From contig JAXRKP010000393.1 of assembly GCA_037039925.1 (NCBI GenBank), forward strand, positions 256,501 through 320,500: a DNA stretch of 64,000 bases, read 5' to 3'. The translations under genes were made by a program, and so were the position numbers. Shown one piece after another: positions 54,160 through 64,000 of this stretch; position 1 is the stretch's first letter; each line of letters starts with the position of its first letter. This DNA comes from Doris montereyensis (lineage: Eukaryota > Mollusca > Gastropoda > Nudibranchia > Dorididae). The notes beneath the pieces are model-generated. The model ran no database searches, was not told the DNA's origin, and saw only the letters and a list, made by a program, of their open reading frames with translations.

Positions 54160-55000
54160 AAAGACAGCCGCTGGATGTATTCCTCCAACCGCACATCAGC
54201 TGACGCCGCCAGAAAACCGCCACTCTAAAATGGTAAGTAAGAGAGATTCTTCTTCAACATTTTTTGGCCCGTAGACCCTTTCACTATATGTCAGAATATA
54301 CAACCCCCTCCCCCCCCTTCCCTTTCTAAAAATGTCTGCCTCAAAAGGTGCATTCAAAACAGATCTACATAGAATAGAGTTTACCGATCTGTGGTCGTAA
54401 TTTCGCCCCTCCCCCTGAAGCCCTGAATGTGCTGAGATATGAGCTCCAAAACCACTGTCCCTTTTCAAGGTCATACTAGAACGTGGTTTGCATCGCAATG
54501 AAATAATCCAAGGTCAAAAGGTCATTCAGACATGTCAACTTAACTTCTTGAACCGCGGGAATTTCATAAATTTATCGGCATCTTATAGTGCGGAGCGTTA
54601 CAAATATCGCACCGAAATTTAAATTGTTGTAACGTTTAAATAATTCGAGATAAGAAACCATTTTTAAAAGCAACTCCAAGCCCAGGGTGTTCTATTCAAG
54701 GTCTGTGGATACCGCAAATTTAACTTTCAAAAGCAGTTTCTACCTTTAAAAATGCAATTAGATAAAGAGGTAAGAACTATAAACTTGAAAATTTGGGAAA
54801 TGCAAATTGCGGTGGTTGTTGTTGATCGAAATGCGAATTCAAAGGCGACGAGCATGTAAACCAGCTATCTCTAACCTCACCCTCCTCATCATCACAGTAG
54901 TAACAGAGATATTCAAAGACCTTGCCATTGATTTTGGCATGGGCCGAGGGTTACTCTCATGCTCTCAAACGACTGCCTCAACCTCTTCACACACTGTCTC
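54160..55000. other. Intergenic, no recognised feature
   Basis: A 100-codon minus frame at 54196-54498 has no domain that I recognise. The plus strand is rich in short C runs near 54305. No repeat unit is evident. Confidence 0.4.
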
Positions 55001-55868
55001 ATTATGAGGTCTACCACTCATGTGTCTGTCTCATCATGAGGTCTACTTCTCATGTGTCTGTCTCATCATGAGGTCTACCACTCATGTGTCTGTCTCATCA
55101 TGAGGTCTAACACTCATGTGTCTGTCTCATCATGAGGTCTACCACTCATGTGTCTGTCTCATCATGAGGTCTACCACTCATGTGTCTGTCTTATCATGAG
55201 GTCTACCATTCATGTGTCTGTCTTATCATGAGGTCTACTACTCATGTGTCTGTCTCATCATGGGGTCTACTACCCATGTGTCTGTCTCATCATGATTTCT
55301 ACCACTCATGTGTCTGTCTCATCATGAGGTCTACCACTCTTGTGTCTGTCTCATCGTGAGGTCTACCACTCATGTGTCTGTCTCATCATGATGTCTACCA
55401 CTCATGTGTCTGTCTCATCATGAGGTCTACCACTCATGTGTCTGTCTCATCATGAGGTCTACCACTCATGTGTCTGTCTCATCATGGGGTCTACCACTCA
55501 TGTGTCTGTCTCATCATGAGGTCTACCACTCATGTGTCTGTCTCATCATGGGGTCTACCACTCATGTGTGTCTGTCTCATCTGTCTGAGGTCTACCACTC
55601 ATGTGTCTGTCTCATCATGAGGTCTACCACTCATGTGTCTGTCTCATCATGAGGTCTACTACTCATGTGTCTGTCTCATCATGAGGTCTACCACTCATGT
55701 GTCTGTCTCATCATGAGGTCTATCACTCATGTGTCTGTCTCATCATGAGGTCTACCACTCATGTGTCTGTCTCATCATGAGGTCTACCACTCATTTGTCT
55801 GTCTCATCATGAGGTCTACCACTCATGTGTCTGTCTCATCATGAGGTCTACCACTCATGTGTCTGTCG
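55000..55868 (+). repeat. 32-bp minisatellite, about 27 copies
   Basis: The unit contains CTCATGTGTCTGTCTCATCA and TGAGGTCTACCA. One unit near 55570 has a small insertion. Confidence 0.95.
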
Positions 55869-56639
55869 AGAATTGCCCTTATTTCATTTTCGTTTTTCGA
55901 TAATCTGCTGATCAGCGGGTGATTACCACTGAAGTATAAAGCAATTTCTGTCATTTTCACCCTGCAACACGCACTCCAATGGCTTTTGTGGCGATTGTCA
56001 ACGGAGACCTGGCTAAAAGACATTTTAAGCTCTCAAATCCACCGTATTGCGTGTTGTGATTGGTTTGATTTTAAAATAAACAAGATGGTTACAATTTCGA
56101 ATAGTGACATATTATTGGTGACGAAACAATTTTTTTTTTTAATCTTCCGAGTCATTTTGGTTACTGAAGCAAAATCAATACAAAGCCTCTATTACAAACT
56201 TTAAGAAGCAACATGAACCGTTCTCTAATTTCAAAATCTGCTCTTTGGATTTTCAAATCTTCCATTTTAGACCAGTAAAAATGTATCTTGTTACATGAGA
56301 TGCGCTGTGATACATGTTTACAACAGCTGGATAAAGGAAAAAAGTTTATTTCATCGAATTCCATTGAGTAGATCCCTTGCCAGAGCATTTTGAAATTTGG
56401 TGTAATACTTTAAGGCTCAGTATAGTTTCTTGTAACAGGTGATAATAAAAGCATAACAATTAACCAATCCCTTATACCGGCACCTTAACACCATTGATAT
56501 TTAATTAACACCGAAATTGAACAAAGCATTATAATTCAAACTACCGCAATTTGTGTGACGTAAATCACCTCAAATAATTTCTAAAATGTTTACATGACGG
56601 CGAGGCTCGGGGAATGACCTGTAAATATAAAAGTCAGCT

Positions 56640-57485
56640 GTGAATACCCCAATATAAGGTTCAGCTGTGAATACCCAAAATATAAAGTTCAGCTATGAAT
56701 ACTCAAATATAGAGTTCATCTGTGAACACTCAAATATAGAGTTCAGCTGTGAATATCCCAATATAGAGTTCAGCTGTGAACACTCATATATAGAGTTCAG
56801 CTGTGAATATCCCAATATAGAGTTCAGCTGTGAATATCCCAATATAGAGTTCAGCTGTGAATACTCAAATATAGAGTTCAGCTGTGAACACTCAAATATA
56901 GAGTTCAGCTGTGAATACTCAAATATAGAGTTCAGCTGTGAATACTCAAATATAGAGTTCAGCTGGGAATACTCAAATATAGAATTCAGCTGTGAATACC
57001 CTAATATAGAGTTCAGCTGTGAATACTCAAATATAGAGTTCAGCTGTGAATGCCCCAATATAGAGTTCAGCTGTGAATACTCAAATTTAGAGTTCAGCTG
57101 TGAATGCCCCAATATAGAGTTCAGCTGTGAATACTCAAATATAGAGTTCAGCTGTGAATGCCCCAATATAGAGTTCAGCTGTGAATAATCAAATATAGAA
57201 TTCAGCTGTGAATACTCAAATATAGAGTTCAGCTGTGAATGTCCCAATATAGAGTTCAGCTGTGAATGCCCCAATATAGAGTTCAGCTGTGAATACCCCA
57301 ATATAGAGTTCAGCTGTGAATACTCAAATATACACTTCAGATGTGAATACTCAAATATAGAATTCAGCTGTGAATACTCAAATATAAAATTCAGCTGTGA
57401 ATACTCAAACATAGAGTTCAGCTGTGAATACTCAAACATAGAGTTCAACACTCAAACATAGAGTTCAGCTGTGAATACCCAATAA
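56640..57485 (+). repeat. 27-bp minisatellite, about 31 copies
   Basis: The unit contains ATAGAGTTCAGCTGTGAATA and CTCAAAT or CCCCAAT. The 27-bp period keeps both strands open (FSCEYSNIE on plus, LNSIFEYSQ on minus). No coding claim is made. Confidence 0.95.
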
Positions 57486-57778
57486 GCAGTAGCAAAGAAA
57501 CTGGCGCTAGTCATTAAGGGCGAGGTGAGGTTGATGAACGGGAGCTGAACTTGTATAAAATACCTCTTATGCCCAAAGATGCGACTTTCAGGCGAATCGA
57601 AGGACCTCGAAATCTTTCCCCGGGCAGATGGACCTCGAAAGCATTGAAAGGCAGTCCATGTTGGAAAAGGAAAACTCTGACTTGAAACTATGGACAGACA
57701 GAGACAGGGATCCTTAGCATGGAACAGCAGTCTGTCTAGGAGTGAATCTCCAAATTCAATCCTGGCCCTCCTGGATGC

Positions 57779-58050
57779 GAATGGTGTCGGTGGCAGAGCG
57801 GTTAGGCTGTCGCACTGGGATCATTAGGCTTCGAGTTCGAATCCTAGCAAAGCTAGGTCCGACGTTGTATTTCTTGGGAAAGAACTTTGCACTCATTTCC
57901 CTCATTTTAAGCAGGTGTAAATGGGTACAAGCACTAGCCTGGAAGTAAAAATATGCGTTGGGCTAGCGTCCTTGCCACTAGGTGATTATTGTTACCTGTT
58001 CCCCTACATGCTATTGACATCAGGATACCCTACATCTCTATGGGATGTAA
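57779..58050 (+). mobile_element. SINE family A, copy with clear tRNA-like head
   Basis: The head contains TGGCAGAGCGGTTAG (box A-like) and GAGTTCGAATCC (box B) about 50 bp apart, as in tRNA promoters. The body includes TTGGGAAAGAACTTTGCACT, AGGTGTAAATGGGTACAAGC and TAGGTGATTATTGTTACC. The tail is CTCTATGGGATGTAA then TGGAACTTTTA. It is immediately followed by a 43-bp array built on the same tail. Confidence 0.85.
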
Positions 58051-58910
58051 ATGGAACTTTTACCCTCCATCTCTTGGGATGATGGTTTGGAACTTTTACC
58101 CTCCATCTCTATGGGATGTAATGGTTTGATAGAACTTTTACTCTCCATCTCTATAGGCTGTAATGGTTTGATGGAACTTTTACCCTCCATCTCTATAGGC
58201 TGTAATGGCTTTGATGGAACTTTACCCTCCATCTCTATGGGATGTAATGGTTTGATGGAACTTTTACCTCCATCTCTATGGGCTGTAATGGCTTTGATGG
58301 AACTTTTACCCTCCATCTCTATAGGCTGTAATGGCTTTGATGGAACTTTTACCCTCCATCTTTATAGGCTGTAATGGCTTTGGTAGAACTTTTACCCTCC
58401 ATCTCTATGGGCTGTAATGGTTTGATGGAACTTTTACTCTCCATCTCTATGGGCTGTAATGGCTTTGATTGAACTTTTACCTCCATCTCTATGGGATGTA
58501 ATGGCTTTGATGGAACTTTTACCCTCCATCTCTATGGGCTGTAATGGCTTTGATGGAACCCTCCATCTCTATGGACTGTAATGGCTTTGATGGAACTTTA
58601 CTCTCCATCTCTTTGGGCCGTAATGGCTTTGGTGGAACTTTTACTCTCCATCTCTTTGGGCCGTAATGGCTTTGGTGGAACTTTTTTACTCTCCATCTCT
58701 TTGGGCCGTAATGGCTTTGATGGAACTTTTACTCTCCATCTCTTTGGGCCGTAATGGCTTTGGTGGAACTTTTACTCTCTATCTCTTTGGGCCGTAATGG
58801 CTTTGGTGGAACTTTTACTCTCCATCTCTTTGGGCCGTAATGGCTTTGATGGAACTTTTACTCTCCATCTCTTTGGGCCGTAATGGCTTTGGTGGAACTT
58901 TTACTTTACT
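58020..58910 (+). repeat. 43-bp array built from SINE family A 3' tail, about 20 copies
   Basis: The unit contains CCTCCATCTCTATGGGCTGT, AATGGCTTTGATGGAACTTT and TA. The core CTATGGG-(C/T)GTAATGGCTTT is the tail of family A SINEs. Units from 58600 onward share the TTTGGGCCG variant, indicating a second homogenised block. Confidence 0.93.
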
Positions 58911-58959
58911 TTTGCCTCCTGGATGGGAGTTGGGCGTGAAGTTAGCACCCCTATCCCGG

Positions 58960-59450
58960 GGAAAAAGTCCTCTAGCTCTAGCTACAGGAACACTACGTAG
59001 GGTAAATTTCATTGATTACGAGAAGGTCTTTGATGATGTAAATCGAGCAACTCTTTGGAAGATACTTCGTCACTATGGAATGTCAAATACAATTGTTACT
59101 CTCATAAGAACTTATTATAATGATAGAAATTATAGAGTAATACATGAAGGTCAGTTAACAAGAAGCTTCAAAGTGCAGAGTGTCGTGAAACAAGGATGCA
59201 TGTTGTCACCATATCTATTCTTCCGTGCTATATGCTGGATATTGAAATACACAACAAAATCCAGAATAAATGCAATCTAATGTATGCTATGGTCACGGTT
59301 GGATGATCTGGACTTCACTGACGACAGTGCACTGTTGCCCCCGCCCTCCCCCCACACACCAGCAAATAAAAGAGAAGACACAAGAACTAGTGGAAAATTC
59401 ACAGGATACAAAGGTCTCAAGAGTCCACTCTGGTTCACATAATACAAAAG
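58960..59450 (+). mobile_element. RTE-like reverse transcriptase fragment
   Basis: The plus strand reads VNFIDYEKVFDDVNRATLWK from about 59000 (RT motif A with Asp), then LIRTYYNDRNYRVIHEGQLT, VVKQGCMLSPYLF (motif B) and, after a frameshift near 59280, LDDLDFTDDSALL (motif C; FTDD replaces FADD). The closest pattern known to me is the RTE/jockey-like group of LINEs. It is truncated at both ends. Upstream it abuts the 43-bp array, and downstream runs into a TTC array. Confidence 0.8.
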
Positions 59451-59825
59451 CCTTCTTCTTCTTCTTCTCCTTCTCCTTCTCCTTCTCCTCCTCCTCCTCC
59501 TCCTCCTCCTCCTCCTCCTCCTCCTCTCCTCCTTCTCCTTCTCCTTTTCCTTCTCCTTCATCTTCTTCTTCTTCTTCTTCTTCTTCTTTTTTCTTCTTCT
59601 TCTTCTTCTTCTTCTTCTTCTTTTTCTTCTTCTTCTTCTTCTTCTTCTTCTTCTTCTTCTTCTTCTTCTTCTTCTTCTTCTTCTTCTTCTTCTTCTTCTT
59701 CTTCTTCTTCTTCTTCTTCTTCTTCTTCTTCTTCTTCTTCTTCTTCTTCTTCTTCTTCTTCTTCTTCTTCTTCTTCTTCTTCTTCTTCTTCTTCTTCTTC
59801 TTTTTCTTTTTCTTTTTCGTCTACG
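59450..59825 (+). repeat. (TTC)n/(TCC)n array
   Basis: A polypyrimidine plus strand with TCC-rich start and long pure TTC blocks. It begins directly after the RT fragment. Long pyrimidine tracts of this kind can form triplex DNA. Confidence 0.97.
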
Positions 59826-59907
59826 TCTTCTTCTTACCCTTCCTCTTCCTCTTCCTTTTTCTTATCCTCTCCCTCTCCCTCTCCTCTTCCTCTTCATCTT
59901 CCTCGTC

Positions 59908-59919
59908 GTCTTATTATTA

Positions 59920-60001
<82 letters not shown>

Positions 60002-60131
60002 CAGTATCCTTATTATTATTATATTATATATATCATTGTCATTATTATTATCATCGTTATTATTATTGTTATTCTTATTATTATCATTAGTGTTATTATT
60101 ATTATTATCATTATTATTATCATTATTATTA

Positions 60132-60195
<64 letters not shown>

Positions 60196-60206
60196 CATTA
60201 TTATTA

Positions 60207-60250
<44 letters not shown>

Positions 60251-60290
60251 TCATTATTATTATTATTATTATTATTGTTATTATTATTAT
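59908..60290 (+). repeat. (TTA)n array with ATC/GTT interruptions
   Basis: Mostly ATT trinucleotides; the open frames here are homopolymeric Ser/Phe/Tyr/Ile/Leu strings and not proteins. Confidence 0.97.
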
Positions 60291-60294
60291 TTTT

Positions 60295-60920
60295 GTTGTG
60301 GTTGTTGTAGTTGTATTTATTATTATTAATATACACACTAACAGTGAAGCAAGGGCATGTTGACACCTGCCCTGCATGTTCTGACAAACAATGAGGTAAG
60401 GAGGTATACCATCCTGTTTTGATTTCAGTTGAGTTGGAGCCTGTAGCCAAACGATGCTGACCGACTTCGTGACCTTGGCTTTCCTCTTGATCTCCGTCAC
60501 GTGTTGAGTTCCTGCCATTCTCTCCAGTTGGTGGCGATGTCTTTCTTCAACCCTCCACTTATTACTTAATGACGTCATCCTTATCTAATATGGTGTCCTA
60601 GATTTTAGATCGTATTCTCTGTATTGTCGTTTGATGGTTCGAAGTAAAAGCCCACGCTCTCTTCGTAAAATGAGGCCGAAAAGCTGCAGTCTGAAATATG
60701 GCGTGATGTGAATGTTTTGTTACACTTTTTGTACAATGTCCTCTTGCTTATCTTTGTAAGGAATTTGATGCATTGCGACTTTTGCGAGTTGATTTCCGTG
60801 TAACACGTCAAGCTTTTCCCTCTGTGCACACACACACCAAAATAACAACCCCCCTCCACCACACACACACACACGCACACACAGACATTAGAAGACTGCC
60901 ATAAGTAAAAATGCACATGA
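60295..60920. other. Unique-looking DNA between trinucleotide arrays
   Basis: A minus-strand frame at 60246-60578 carries WRVEERHRHQLERMAGTQH, which could be a transposon remnant but matches no family I can name. A CA-rich stretch lies at 60828-60885. Confidence 0.35.
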
Positions 60921-60924
60921 CAAC

Positions 60925-60927
60925 TGT

Positions 60928-60992
<65 letters not shown>

Positions 60993-61041
60993 TTACTACT
61001 ACTACTATTACTACTACTACTACTACTACTACTACTATTAT

Positions 61042-61091
<50 letters not shown>

Positions 61092-61113
61092 TTACTACTA
61101 CTACTACTACTAT

Positions 61114-61148
<35 letters not shown>

Positions 61149-61234
61149 ATATTATTACTACTACTACTACTATTACTACTGACTAGGTCTACTATGGCCT
61201 GCTGGGGGATACTATGTACAGTCCGGTAGCCTAT

Positions 61235-61277
<43 letters not shown>

Positions 61278-62118
61278 GCTATTTTTACTACTACTACTAC
61301 TATTCTTCTACTGCTACTGCTACTCACAACACAAACTACTACTATTGCTACTCACAACACACACATACTCACAACACACACATACACTACTACTTATTAT
61401 TACTACTACTACACACAAACTATTATTACTACTTACAACACACATACTACTACTACTACTACTACTACTACTACATACTATTATTACTACTACACACATA
61501 CATATACTACATACACACATACACATACTCACAACACACACATACTCACAACACTACTACATATACTACTACTACACACATACACATACTCACAACACAC
61601 ACATACTATTATTACTACTACTATTACTACTACTTCTACTACTACTACTACACATACTCACAACACATACATGCTATACTACTACTACTACTACTACTAC
61701 TATAACTATTATTATTACAACTACTACTACTATTATTACAACTACTACTACTATTATTACTACTACTACTACTATTATTACTACTACATACTATTATTAC
61801 TACTACTAATCCTACTACTATTACTACTACTACTACTCACAACACTACTACTCACAACACTACACACTACTCACAACACTACACACATACTATTATTACT
61901 ACTACTACTACTACTACAATGCTGTACTACTACTATTATTACTACTACTACTACTATTACTACCATATTACTACTACTATATTACTACTACTACTACTAC
62001 TACTACTATTATTACTACTATTACTGCTACTACTATTACTAGTTACTGATTACTACTACTGCATTAGAGTACTGCTACAACTACTGCTACAACACTGCTA
62101 CTACTGCTACTACTACTA

Positions 62119-62150
<32 letters not shown>
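60925..62150 (+). repeat. (ACT)n arrays mixed with CACA/CATACTCACAA repeats
   Basis: Blocks of ACT trinucleotides alternate with ACACACATACTCACAACAC stretches from 61320. A CT run is at 62120-62145. A short SINE family C fragment interrupts at 61195-61225. Confidence 0.95.
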
Positions 62151-62156
<6 letters not shown>

Positions 62157-62204
62157 ACTCTCTCTTCTACTTCTACCACTCATACCACTTCTCATACTAA
62201 ATGA

Positions 62205-62560
62205 GGCTTTGTAGTTGAACCGTAGCCCTGTGAGGTTGTAATCGAGATACTGGTTCAAGCCCAACGGCTGTCATAGGTGTGGGTTTTCATAACGTTGTAC
62301 TCTTAGGAGAGGTACTTGAACTCTGCTCTCCTCAGTTGACTCAGATACGAATGGGTACCCAGCAATAGGTAGATAAAGATCTTGTCTGTGTGTTAGTGCG
62401 AAAAGCATGTAACAGGCTTGTGTACTGTTTGCTCTTCCGGGAGTTGAGAAGGTCTTTGAATGAAATGGCCTGCTGGGGGATAAATGATGTACAGTCGGTG
62501 AGCCTGCACTTGTACGGGGATACGGCCTATAAATCCATCTTTATATTTACTGTACTAATA
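62205..62560 (+). mobile_element. SINE-like family C, second copy
   Basis: This copy has ATACTGGTTCAAGCCCAACG (box B-like), GAATGGGTACCCAGCAATAG, ACAGGCTTGTGTACTGTTTG, GAAATGGCCTGCTGGGGG and GAGCCTGCACTTGTACGGGG. A short further fragment (GGCCTGCTGGGGGATACTAT) sits at 61195-61225 inside the trinucleotide region. Confidence 0.75.
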
Positions 62561-62819
62561 TCAATACTAATACTATAGCATCATGTCACTTTCTTTTTCT
62601 AAGCAAATTTAAATAATGACCACGCTATCCTTTTCTCCCTGCTCTATTGCTCATACTCATAGATAAGCATATGTCTTTGGTTGATTTCCTCCTGGAGAGT
62701 CGAAATTGCACTGCCTTGACAACTACTATTCTTCATATTATCTGTGTCTGATTTACCACAAAAAGTTCAATTCGATCTACCTACAAAACACTTGCCCAAA
62801 GAACAATTTTATTAAATAT

Positions 62820-63770
62820 GCTGACACACATTCAAATACAAAGACACACACACACATACTCACAACACAAATGTTCACATACTCACGATTCAGTTCAACA
62901 CACACATACTCACAACACACACATACTACACAACAGATACACATACATACTTACAACACACAACACAGTAACACATACCTACAACACGATACAGTACATA
63001 CACATACTCCAGTTTTCCACATAAACACACATATATCACAACACAAACTCACAATCTACAACATACAAACTCACACACACATACTAGATCACAACACATA
63101 CACATACTTAGATCTCACAAAACACACATACTCACAACATACACATACTCACAACACATACACATACTCACACATACAGATATACATACTCACAACACAT
63201 ACAACACATACACATACTCACAACACATACACACATACACATACTCACAACACATACACACATACATATACTCAACAAACATATACACACATACAACATA
63301 CTCACAACACACACATACTCACACACACATACACACATACATATATCACAACACATACACACATACATACTCACAAACACACATACTCACAACAACATAC
63401 ACACACATACACATACTCACAACACATACACACATACACACTCAGAACACAACACATACACATATACACATACTCACAACACATACACACGTGTATACAC
63501 ATACTCACAACACATACACACACGTGTATACATATACACACTCACAAACTAACACATACTCACAACACATACAAACATACACATACTCACAACACGTGTA
63601 TACACACACATATCACAACTCAGAAACACACATACTCACAACATAACACATACTCACAAATGTACACACATACATACACATACTCATAACACATACACAC
63701 ATCTAAAATACACATACTACAATAGATGCAAATCACATACTAACAGTGTAAAAATTATAAATAAAATACA
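62820..63770 (+). repeat. CATACTCACAACACA-type array
   Basis: Imperfect units of ACACATACTCACAACACATA of varying length. The 327-codon His/Thr-rich frame across it is an effect of the repeat. Confidence 0.95.
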
Positions 63771-63776
63771 CATACT

Positions 63777-64000
63777 CACGTGTATAGTGTATAGATTGCT
63801 AGATCAAATCTAACACGTGTATAGTGCCTGGGTGCTAGAATCAAATCAAACACGTGTATAGTGTATAGATTGCTAGAATCAAATCAAACACGTGTATAGT
63901 GTATAGATTACTTTAGAATCAAATCTAACACGTGTATAGTGTATAGATTGCTAGAATCAAATCTAACACGTGTAGGGAGTGTAGGGAGCTAGAATCAAAT
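63777..64000 (+). repeat. 38-bp minisatellite running off the window
   Basis: About 5.5 units with ACACGTGTATAGTGTATAGA and TTGCTAGAATCAAATCTA; ACACGTGT is palindromic. The last unit has GGGAGTGTAGGG changes. Confidence 0.93.

Noticed and set aside
54196..54498. A 100-codon minus-strand ORF as a gene
   Set aside because: No recognisable domain, composition or splice context, and no support beyond length.
56667..57451. Long open frames on both strands
   Set aside because: Both come from a 27-bp minisatellite; FSCEYSNIE and its antisense are equally regular.
57779..57850. A tRNA gene
   Set aside because: Box A and box B are present, but the acceptor stem does not close and the sequence continues into a SINE body.
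59270..60310. A 346-codon Phe/Ser/Tyr/Ile/Leu frame
   Set aside because: Its translation is homopolymer runs from TTC and TTA arrays.
62706..63689. A 327-codon His/Thr/Tyr-rich frame
   Set aside because: It comes from CA-rich tandem repeats, with no complexity outside them.

Overview
This is animal genomic DNA, most likely from a mollusc and probably a gastropod. That view rests on AT-rich sequence, long introns, degraded APE-type LINEs, tRNA-derived SINEs of a conserved-core style, degenerate GATCTA-type hexamer tracts, and a very dense set of minisatellites. Nothing in it is bacterial, and there are no operons, CRISPR arrays or rRNA genes. The taxon is inferred from style, not from a marker gene.

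The one confidently recognised host gene is FAF2 (UBXD8), a ubiquitin and p97/VCP adaptor of the ER and lipid droplets. It lies on the minus strand from the start codon near 49170 to the stop at 22209, in at least 14 coding exons over about 27 kb. Exons, splice sites and phases were traced by hand. They cover the UBA domain, the membrane hairpin, the UAS thioredoxin-like domain, the coiled coil and the UBX domain with its FPR motif. Three exons each carry a 1-2 nt deletion in a homopolymer or dinucleotide run. One junction (exon 7 to exon 8) is out of phase, as if a microexon is missing or damaged. Splice sites are otherwise intact, so unpolished long-read assembly is the simplest explanation for the indels.

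Layout: 1-1000 hexamer-rich DNA; 1010-1575 Ty3/Gypsy pol remnant; 1526-4205 a 46-bp satellite; 4205-7330 a 42/39-bp satellite; 7880-10957 a SINE fragment and a decayed APE-type LINE; 11-18 kb minisatellites (GA, 21-22, 29, 33 and 44 bp); 18.8-21.6 kb SINEs and a dispersed repeat family. The FAF2 gene at 22.2-49.2 kb has introns holding a piggyBac transposase with an internal 78-bp minisatellite, a Tigger/pogo remnant with an acidic repeat tail, two LINE fragments, SINEs of three families, a piggyBac-like head and several minisatellites. From 49.2 to 64 kb there is upstream DNA with a foldback element, arrays of about 55, 33, 45, 37, 32 and 27 bp, a SINE whose 3' tail has become a 43-bp array, a further RT fragment, and a mosaic of trinucleotide and CA-rich arrays that runs to the window edge.

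The most interesting theme is the birth of tandem arrays from older dispersed elements. A SINE tail (58.0-58.9 kb), a piggyBac coding segment (24.3-25.5 kb), a Tigger C-terminus (27.35-28.0 kb) and the edge of a duplicated block (44.5-45.1 kb) have each expanded into a minisatellite within one 64-kb window.
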